From positions 1 to 64,000 of the forward strand of contig NZ_JABAHI010000007.1 of the NCBI RefSeq assembly GCF_012584445.1: a stretch of 64,000 nt of DNA, written 5' to 3'. Position 1 is the first letter of the stretch; every line of letters begins with the position of its first letter. Shown in pieces: positions 58,332 through 64,000 of the stretch. The translations under genes and the position numbers were made by a program. This stretch comes from Olsenella sp. KGMB02461 (GTDB lineage: Bacteria > Actinomycetota > Coriobacteriia > Coriobacteriales > Atopobiaceae). The notes below the pieces were generated by a model. The model was not told where the DNA came from. It did no database searches and saw only the letters and a program-made list of their open reading frames with translations.

Positions 58332-58997
58332 ATGCTGCTTTGCCCCTCCCTCATGTGCGCCGACTTCTTGCACCTGGCAGACGAGGTGGACGCCCTCTGC
58401 GCCGCCGGCGCCGACCTGCTGCATCTCGATGTCATCGACGGCCACTACGTGGACACCTCTTCCATGGGCCTAGGCGACGTCCGCGCCGTATGCTCACGCT
58501 CCAGCGTGCCCTGCGACGTGCACCTCATGGCCACCAACGCCGCCGAGGCCTGCGTGCACTACATCGAGGCCGGCGCCTCCATCGTCTACGTGCATCCTGA
58601 AGCCGATAAGACCATCAACTCCACCCTGGCCAAGATCGCGCGGCTGGGGGCCCATCCAGGAATCGCCGTGAACCCCGGCCTGGCCTTGGAGACGGTGCAG
58701 TGGAGCCTCCCTTTGGTGGATTACGTGCTCATCATGACGGTGAACCCCGGGTTTTCCGGCCAGCGCTTCCTTGACTACGTCAAACCCAAGATCGCGCAGT
58801 TTGCCCAGCTCAAAGACGACTATGGCTTCAAGATCATCGTCGACGGCGCGTGCTCTCCTGCCGCGATCCAAGAGGTCTGCGCTTTAGGGGCCGACGGCGC
58901 AGTCCTTGGCACCAGCGCCCTTTTTGGAAAACCTGGGCCCTATCGCGAGCTGATGGCTCGCATACGAAGGTTCGACTGTGAGCCTTCTCTGGCATAG
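58332..58997 (+). CDS. Ribulose/allulose-phosphate 3-epimerase family protein
   Basis: A 221-residue TIM-barrel epimerase with PSLMCADF, LHLDVIDGHYV (metal-binding His/Asp), DVHLMATN, MTVNPGFSGQRF and IIVDGACSP. The MCADF, VHPEAD, VDGACSP and GTSALFGKPGPY details are closer to D-allulose-6-phosphate 3-epimerase AlsE than to housekeeping Rpe. It follows manA by 14 bp. It would convert a ketohexose 6-phosphate to fructose 6-phosphate. Rpe function cannot be excluded. Confidence 0.85.
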   Translation: MLLCPSLMCADFLHLADEVDALCAAGADLLHLDVIDGHYVDTSSMGLGDVRAVCSRSSVPCDVHLMATNAAEACVHYIEAGASIVYVHPEADKTINSTLAKIARLGAHPGIAVNPGLALETVQWSLPLVDYVLIMTVNPGFSGQRFLDYVKPKIAQFAQLKDDYGFKIIVDGACSPAAIQEVCALGADGAVLGTSALFGKPGPYRELMARIRRFDCEPSLA

Positions 58998-59040
58998 TCC
59001 GCTCTCGACTGTCCGCCACTTCTTTCAATCCTCTATAGTT

Positions 59041-59082
59041 CTTAAGAGCAGGGATATTTCATCCTAAGACATCCCTCTTAAG
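59041..59082 (+). repeat. Inverted repeat upstream of GntR regulator 3
   Basis: CTTAAGAG (59041-59048) and CTCTTAAG (59075-59082) form perfect 8-bp arms around 26 nt, with GGGAT/ATCCC extending the pairing imperfectly. It lies 64 bp before the GntR gene and could be its operator or a terminator of the epimerase transcript. Confidence 0.5.
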
Positions 59083-59145
59083 GGCCACGATACCCAAGAG
59101 GCGTGAAAAGGAGGCGGACAGTCGTCTTAGAATCGCAGGCCGGCT

Positions 59146-59964
59146 GTGAACACCACTATGGGGACGCTTTACCGCAACATCAAAGATGATCTTTTTGCCA
59201 AGATCAGCGACGGCACCTACTCTGAGGGCGACCTTATCCCCTCAGAGACGGACCTTGCCAAACAATACGGCGTAAGCCGCCCCACCATGCGCCAGGCGTT
59301 GCAAATCTTGGTGGACGAAGGCTACCTGGAACGGCGGCGTCGCCGGGGCACCATCGTCACCAAACCCACCAGTCCAGACGCAGACCCCAAAAAGCCGGGT
59401 GGCTACCAGGCAGATTCAGGGGTGCAAAGCTTTGAGGAGGAGTTGCGCCGGGCAGGCCACAGCGTGCGCACCATGCCCATCCTGGCCAAGATCGAAGAGG
59501 CCTCCGAGGGCATCGCCCGCGCATTGGAGCTGGCTGCCGGCGACCCGGTGATAAAGCTGGTGCGCTTGCGCTATGTGGACGAGATACCCCATGTGTTCAT
59601 GGAGCACTATCTGCCCTCCGAGCTCTATCCTGGTTTTTTGAACGCCGATTTTTCCCAGGTAGGCCTCTACCAGCGCATGAACGACCTTGGCCGGCCGGTG
59701 CGCACCATCACCCGGCGCCTGGAGGTCATGAAGGCTGACGCTTCCTCGGCCACGCTGCTCGACCTGCCCATTGGCGACCCGCTTTTCCACTTTCAAACCT
59801 TTGGCAGGGCCCAAGACAACCGCATGGTGGAATACTCCATTTCCACATACCGAGGCCGCAACAACAGCTTCGAGTTCACGGTGGGCGCAGAGGAACCCTC
59901 GGCCCTGGTGCTGCCCTCAGACATGATCGACCCTATAGACCCTGCAGCTGCCGAGCAAAGCTAA
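59146..59964 (+). CDS. GntR/UTRA transcriptional regulator (second PTS, regulator 3)
   Basis: A 272-residue HutC-type regulator. The DNA-binding segment is LIPSETDLAKQYGVSRPTMRQAL (about 27-49), followed by a basic ERRRRRGT wing and a UTRA domain (about 90-250). The start is GTG 59146 with a weak AGG upstream; an ATG 12 bp later is possible. It lies downstream of the PTS-manA-epimerase genes and probably responds to a sugar phosphate. Confidence 0.92.
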   Translation: MNTTMGTLYRNIKDDLFAKISDGTYSEGDLIPSETDLAKQYGVSRPTMRQALQILVDEGYLERRRRRGTIVTKPTSPDADPKKPGGYQADSGVQSFEEELRRAGHSVRTMPILAKIEEASEGIARALELAAGDPVIKLVRLRYVDEIPHVFMEHYLPSELYPGFLNADFSQVGLYQRMNDLGRPVRTITRRLEVMKADASSATLLDLPIGDPLFHFQTFGRAQDNRMVEYSISTYRGRNNSFEFTVGAEEPSALVLPSDMIDPIDPAAAEQS

Positions 59965-60008
59965 CCCTGCCGCCAGGGGCCTTAAGAGGTCGCTGCAGCC
60001 CCTTGGCC

Positions 60009-60608
60009 CTAGGCCATGACTCGAGAGAGGCGCGCAGCCTCCTCGCGAGCCGCTTTGGCCGCCTCCGCGTCGCCTTGGCTGTCGTATTGGAGAGCCAGAA
60101 GGCGCAGCAGACGCAGGCGTGTGGGGAGGTCTGCGCCCTCCATCTGGCGCTTCATCTGGTCGACATAGGCAGCACTGCCATCAAGCACGATGTCTGCCAC
60201 CGCTTGGAGCTCTTTGGCAAGGGCTTGGGTGTTCGCCGTCTCTGCCATCCGCTCTAGCAGGCTGCGCACTTGGGCCTCGTCTTTTCGAGCCAGGTAATAC
60301 TCGAAGCCCTTCACCAGGAGATCGGCGCGTTGACGGCCCGCAGAAGACTGGGCGAGCAGCGTGCTGAAGGTTTTATCGGCATGTGTGGCATCGCCTAAAC
60401 GCTTATAGGCGGCGAACCTCATGTAGTTGAGGTTGTAGGCCGGCATCAGCCTGTTGGGCCACCGGCTGTCTAGATAGTCGAGCAAGGCCTCGGGCCCGTC
60501 TGCATCCATGCGCCGCTGGGCCCGTGCGGCAATGACGCGCATGGCTGCCTGGTGGGCTATAAAAAGTCCTGCGACGCAGGCCAGAAGGATCCAGATGAAG
60601 GGGTTCAT
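60009..60608 (-). CDS. Membrane-anchored hypothetical protein with TPR-like helices
   Basis: A 199-residue protein from ATG 60608 (GAGAG upstream; an in-frame TTG precedes it). An N-terminal membrane helix (NPFIWILLACVAGLFIAHQAAM) is followed by a helical, Ala/Leu/Arg/Glu-rich cytoplasmic part resembling tetratricopeptide-type pairs (about 45-195). No family recognised. It is alone on the minus strand between two GntR genes. Confidence 0.75.
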   Translation of the reverse strand: MNPFIWILLACVAGLFIAHQAAMRVIAARAQRRMDADGPEALLDYLDSRWPNRLMPAYNLNYMRFAAYKRLGDATHADKTFSTLLAQSSAGRQRADLLVKGFEYYLARKDEAQVRSLLERMAETANTQALAKELQAVADIVLDGSAAYVDQMKRQMEGADLPTRLRLLRLLALQYDSQGDAEAAKAAREEAARLSRVMA

Positions 60609-60938
60609 GGACGCTCTCAATCGTTATCTAGGAAGGGCAGATGCGCTACTCTGGGAAGGGTGGCAAGGTGGCTTCTCCATTTGTCAGGATTTTAATCCGT
60701 ACATTCTATTTATGTACGTGTTACACCTAGCAAAAGAAGGGCCTGGGAGGTTCGGCGACCTGTAGACTCTCTTACTATAGTCGAGACACGCGAGGTAACT
60801 TACCGTGAAGTACCCCTATCCCCTATTGTCCCCTCGCAGGCCTATGCAGCTTCTTGTACGTTATGTCTATATTGGCGGTTTGGTTCTTGTAAGCTCGACC
60901 CTTGTTGGCATTGGGTCCCCAATTGGAAAAGAGCGACT
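60609..60938 (+). promoter_or_regulatory. 330-bp control region upstream of GntR regulator 4
   Basis: No gene is seen. Elements are a perfect inverted repeat CGTACAT (60698-60704)/ATGTACG (60712-60718), the palindrome GGTAACTTACC (60794-60804), and CTTGTAAG (60886-60893), which matches CTTACAAG at 54358 upstream of the second PTS. TTGTACG/TATATT at about 60854-60873 may be part of a promoter. Confidence 0.5.
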
Positions 60939-61664
60939 ATGGGCTCTGCCTATCTCATGATCAAGGACGACCTTAGGGGTCTTATCGAAAACGGCGGCTA
61001 TGCCGTAGGGGAGCTCATTCCCTCCCAATCGGATTTGGCGGAGACCTACGGGGTGAGCGCGCCCACGGTCAAGCGCGCCGTGGAGCTTTTGGCCCGCGAG
61101 GGGTTCTTGGAGGCGGTGGCAGGCGGCTATGTGGTGGCCCGCAGGCGCGTGCCCCAGGGCTACGCCACCACGCTGCGCAGCTATTATGAGGAGCGCAGCG
61201 CCAACACCAGCTTCCCGGAGACCAAGATCATCAGGTTTTGCACGGTAGGCGCCAGCGACCTGGAGGCCCGCCGCCTGGGTATCGCCCCGGGAGCACCGGT
61301 CTTTCGCATCGTCCGCCTGCGCTATGCCGACGGAAAGCCCTTTGTCTTTCTCACCAACTGCACTCCCTGCGAGTATTTCCCTGAGCTCGCCTCGGTGGAC
61401 CTCACCGCCCACTCGCTCTACTCCACCTTCGACGAGATGGGCCGCCCGGCCCTGGAAGCAGACCGCACCATCGAGATCCTGCGGGCCGCCACCAACCTCT
61501 GCGCCCTGTTGGATGTGCAGCCCGAGGAGCCGCTCTTCAAGGTGACCACCATGGTCTACGACGAGCAGGGGGTCGCTTTGGACTACTCTGAGGCCGTCTT
61601 TTTGAGCGAAGGCAACTCCTTCCACATCACCACCAGGGTGCTGGGCGAAGGGCTCATGCGCTGA
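60939..61664 (+). CDS. GntR/UTRA transcriptional regulator 4
   Basis: A 241-residue HutC-type regulator. The DNA-binding segment is LIPSQSDLAETYGVSAPTVKRAV (about 25-47), and a UTRA domain follows (about 80-235) with FRIVRLRYADGKPF and LFKVTTMVYDEQG. It resembles regulator 3 in layout but is diverged. The CTTGTAAG site in its upstream region links it to the PTS promoter at 54.3 kb. Confidence 0.92.
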   Translation: MGSAYLMIKDDLRGLIENGGYAVGELIPSQSDLAETYGVSAPTVKRAVELLAREGFLEAVAGGYVVARRRVPQGYATTLRSYYEERSANTSFPETKIIRFCTVGASDLEARRLGIAPGAPVFRIVRLRYADGKPFVFLTNCTPCEYFPELASVDLTAHSLYSTFDEMGRPALEADRTIEILRAATNLCALLDVQPEEPLFKVTTMVYDEQGVALDYSEAVFLSEGNSFHITTRVLGEGLMR

Positions 61665-61860
61665 AGGCTTCAGAGCCACGGCCCTTGACTCGGAAGCAGA
61701 AGCGCCTTTTGCTTACGGTCCCTCAAGATCTCTGGGCATTTGTTGCCTTTCGCTCGCAGGGGCTGGCTTGGCCTCGGCGGGTGGGGAAGCATCTCCTAGA
61801 ATAGGTCGGTGACGACCTTTGCGGCTTTTGCGCAAAGGCGTGCAATCTCTGGAGGCGGCC

Positions 61861-62502
61861 ATGGCAGCGCACGAGCGCGATGACGATCTTTTGCAGCATG
61901 ATTCGGTTCCCACCCATCGCGTTCCAGAAGACCTAGGGCGCGATCTGGTGGAAGGTTTGGCCGAGCCTCCCTTTGCGGGCGCCCCAGAGACCGTCTCGGC
62001 CCCATTGCCTCAAAGCGACCCTGCGGCATACGACCCCAATTTCGAGGGCGACGCCCAACATCGCTCCCCTGCGGCCCCGCCCACCACCGGGCAGCCCCGC
62101 CCGCAAAGCGCCGTTCCCAATGACGGCTACAGCTCCAGCTATCGGGAGCCTTCCAACCCCCGGGGGGCCTATGTGCGCGAGCCGGTGCCCCATCGCACCC
62201 AAGCCGCCATCAACCGCATGGAAGAGGACGACTTTGAGTCTTCCATCGACTACTCCCACGAGAGCGGCTACACCACCCGCCGCGGCTCCGCCTTCTCAGG
62301 CAGCGGGTACCGCCGCAGCCGGGCCGATGAGCAGCGTTTCAAAAAAGAGCTCAAATACGGCCAGTACCTGGAAGTTCCCAAAGGTCGGCGCGACCTTTTC
62401 GCCAGCCAGAAGCAACAGCGCGCCCGCACCGCCGCCATTCTGGCCGTGCTGGTGGCCGCAGCGCTCCTAGTGGCTCTCATCCTCTGGCTGGCGCTTCGCT
62501 AG
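61861..62502 (+). CDS. Hypothetical tail-anchored protein with disordered N-terminus
   Basis: A 213-residue protein from ATG 61861 (GGAGG, 5-nt spacer). Residues 1-165 are Pro/Ser/Asp/Gln-rich with no obvious fold. A basic segment (about 160-188, with KGRRDLFASQKQQR) precedes a single C-terminal membrane helix (TAAILAVLVAAALLVALILWLAL). The predicted layout is N-in with the bulk in the cytoplasm. No family recognised. The 196-bp gap before it shows only a short AGGTCG/CGACCT hairpin. Confidence 0.75.
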   Translation: MAAHERDDDLLQHDSVPTHRVPEDLGRDLVEGLAEPPFAGAPETVSAPLPQSDPAAYDPNFEGDAQHRSPAAPPTTGQPRPQSAVPNDGYSSSYREPSNPRGAYVREPVPHRTQAAINRMEEDDFESSIDYSHESGYTTRRGSAFSGSGYRRSRADEQRFKKELKYGQYLEVPKGRRDLFASQKQQRARTAAILAVLVAAALLVALILWLALR

Positions 62503-62568
62503 CGTCAGTGCCGCGCGAGCCTTCCCGCTGTCTTACGCGCGATGCTGCGCCCAAGAGGCGGCAGGCTC

Positions 62569-62769
62569 CTAGCGCCAGGGATCCTCTTCCCAGAGAGGCT
62601 CGCGTGCAGGCGGGCGGTCGCTCCAGGGATCGTAGCCGTCGTCATCTTCTGCCTCTGCCCGGCAAAACTCGCTGGCAGAGGCTTTTTCTTGCCGAGAAGC
62701 GCTGCTGCTGGCAGCTGGTCTCTTAGGGGAAGGCGCGGGTTTCTTGGCAGCAGAAGCGTGGGGAGTCAT
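62569..62769 (-). CDS. Small Pro/Ala/Ser-rich hypothetical protein
   Basis: A 66-residue ORF whose ribosome site (AAAGGGG) overlaps the last codons of the PASTA gene; ATG 62769 (or GTG 62772) lies a few bases after that gene's stop. The product is rich in Ala, Pro, Ser and Lys in its first half and in Asp, Glu, Trp and Pro at the end. The tight coupling makes it a credible gene, but there is no homology signal I can name. Confidence 0.5.
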   Translation of the reverse strand: MTPHASAAKKPAPSPKRPAASSSASRQEKASASEFCRAEAEDDDGYDPWSDRPPAREPLWEEDPWR

Positions 62770-62774
62770 CACGG

Positions 62775-64000
62775 TTACCCCTTTATGAGCAGTTGAGTGG
62801 CGGCCAGGTTGGCCATGGAGCCCTCGTAGGTGTCCAGGCTGATGCCGGCGGCCGAGAGGTTTGCCTCCAGCGTTTGGGCGGGCGCGACGCAGACGGCGGC
62901 CAGGACTTGATCGTTGGCGCGCCAGACCACAATGACCCAGGTGTCGGAGCCCTGGGTGCCAGCCTTGGCGATGAATTCCGGGACCTGGGAGGCTTTGGGC
63001 GCCAGCGTTTGGGGCGTAGTCGTGGTGGTGGTACCTGAGGAAGTCTTGAGCCCGCAGGCCTCCATAAGACTGTTGACCGTGGCTTGGTCCACCTTGAGGG
63101 CGCCTGCAGCATCGGGAGCGGAGTCTTGGTCAAAGGTCAGGCGCACGCCCTGGATTTGAGCGCCGGCAGCCAAGCCGTCGGTGGCCCAGAACTGGAAGCC
63201 GCGGTACTCGGCGAAGGGGTTGGGCCCAATGACCACCTGCGGGCTTGCGGCAGAGCCGGCCCAGGTTGCGGTGACCACGTCGTCGCGGGCAGCGCCGTAG
63301 AGCAGGCTATAGCCCTGTTGGCGCAGGTAGACGGAGAGGTCCTTGGGCGCGCAGTGGAGGTACTCCAGCGCCGCGCAGGGACTGGCCGGATAGGGCGACG
63401 ACACCGTGAGCGTCACCTTGGAGTTGGCTTTGAGCTCAGACCCTACCGCGGGATCTGCCGAGACCACCGTGCCCGGATCCTGGTCGCTGGCCACCATCAC
63501 CGTCTCATAGGCGAGGCCGGCGCGCTCGACAGCCTCCTTGGCGTCGTCCTCGCTGAGGCCCACCACGTCGGGCACCGTATAGGGCTGGGCCACCACCAAG
63601 GTCACCATCTCGTCGGCCGCCACTACCGACCCGGCCGAAGGCGTCACCGCGATGACCGTGCCTTTTTCATTGTCGGAGTTCTCATATTCCACTCGCACGT
63701 GATCGATGGAGCGGTCGCGCAGCGCCTCTTTGGCGTCTTCCAGGGCCATGCCCTCCACCTCGGGCACCGACCGCTCCACGCCGATGCCCAGCGCCACCAC
63801 GCTGCCCGGGTCCACACGCCTGGAGCCCGCCGGCTCCTGGGACACCACTTTGCCCACGGCGTTGTCGCTCACCACGTCTGTGGTGGCTACCGAGAAACCC
63901 TCCCCCTCCAGCAAGGACGTCGCCGCGGCTTGATCCATGCCCACGGTGTCGGGCAAGGTCTTGCCGCCCCAGACCTCCATGCGCCAGGTGACAAAGGCCA
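62775..64000 (-). CDS. PASTA-domain protein, partial (5' end outside the window)
   Basis: The frame stays open to the window edge and the residues there (AFVTWRMEVWGG) look like the end of a membrane helix, so the gene continues beyond 64000. Three PASTA repeats follow: TLPDTVGMDQ.., SVPEVEGMAL.. and TVPDVVGLSEDDA.. (about residues 8-200 counted from the ATG at 63980). A roughly 200-residue C-terminal domain of unknown fold contains a Thr-rich linker. PASTA domains bind peptidoglycan stem peptides or muropeptides, usually outside PknB-type kinases or penicillin-binding proteins. The kinase domain, if any, is not in view. Confidence 0.88.
   Translation of the reverse strand, partial: AFVTWRMEVWGGKTLPDTVGMDQAAATSLLEGEGFSVATTDVVSDNAVGKVVSQEPAGSRRVDPGSVVALGIGVERSVPEVEGMALEDAKEALRDRSIDHVRVEYENSDNEKGTVIAVTPSAGSVVAADEMVTLVVAQPYTVPDVVGLSEDDAKEAVERAGLAYETVMVASDQDPGTVVSADPAVGSELKANSKVTLTVSSPYPASPCAALEYLHCAPKDLSVYLRQQGYSLLYGAARDDVVTATWAGSAASPQVVIGPNPFAEYRGFQFWATDGLAAGAQIQGVRLTFDQDSAPDAAGALKVDQATVNSLMEACGLKTSSGTTTTTTPQTLAPKASQVPEFIAKAGTQGSDTWVIVVWRANDQVLAAVCVAPAQTLEANLSAAGISLDTYEGSMANLAATQLLIKG

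Overview
The window is GC-rich, densely coded bacterial chromosome with no tRNA, rRNA, insertion sequence, CRISPR or phage gene visible. The gene set points to a gut or oral member of the Coriobacteriia (Actinomycetota), probably Atopobiaceae or Coriobacteriaceae. Pointers are a 12-TM LuxR-type regulator of the kind abundant in that class, many mannose-family PTS genes, a DtxR-type regulator, a FolP-FolK fusion, and an L31 gene behind a two-hairpin leader. The lineage is inferred from gene content only.

Layout. 1-5.6 kb: galU, a phosphohexomutase homologue that has lost its active-site signatures, a DtxR-like regulator and murA. 5.8-12.9 kb: complete F1Fo ATP synthase operon on the minus strand (atpI-like, B, E, F, H, A, G, D, C), closed by a terminator. 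13.4-18.4 kb: an accessory cassette of a membrane LuxR regulator, an amidohydrolase and three tandem 5-TM half-size DMT paralogues. 18.5-31.6 kb: housekeeping genes (upp, rpiB, tsaC, prmC, prfA, rpmE, coaX, birA, folPK, folE, cobB, exoA) plus a short trigger-factor-like protein and a patatin. 31.8-37.9 kb: PHP phosphatase, aminotransferase, FetAB-like ABC pair, 2-hydroxyacid dehydrogenase and an MFS transporter.

38.0-45.9 kb is a sugar-amine cassette: mannose-type PTS IIA/B/C/D, two SIS-domain proteins resembling FrlB/GfrF and GfrE deglycases, two overlapping GntR/UTRA regulators, a small unknown protein and a divergent HAD phosphatase. It looks like an Amadori-product (fructoselysine/glucoselysine) pathway. 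46-51.2 kb: ftsH, hpt, tilS and a metallo-beta-lactamase-fold protein. 51.3-54.1 kb: RmlD-like reductase, divergent ManA and deoC. 54.3-61.7 kb is a second mannose-type PTS with manA and an AlsE/Rpe-type epimerase, flanked by two more GntR/UTRA regulators and operator-like palindromes. The window ends with a tail-anchored disordered protein, a small Pro/Ala-rich ORF and the 3' part of a PASTA-domain gene.

Main points for a second look: the LuxR/amidohydrolase/triple half-transporter cassette; the two PTS cassettes with shared operator motifs; the degenerate phosphohexomutase; a trigger-factor-like chaperone without the ribosome-binding domain; long low-complexity insertions inside PrmC and FolP; an apparent one-base frame break at the 5' end of ftsH; and a recurring intergenic CCGAGAA(A/G)CCC motif.
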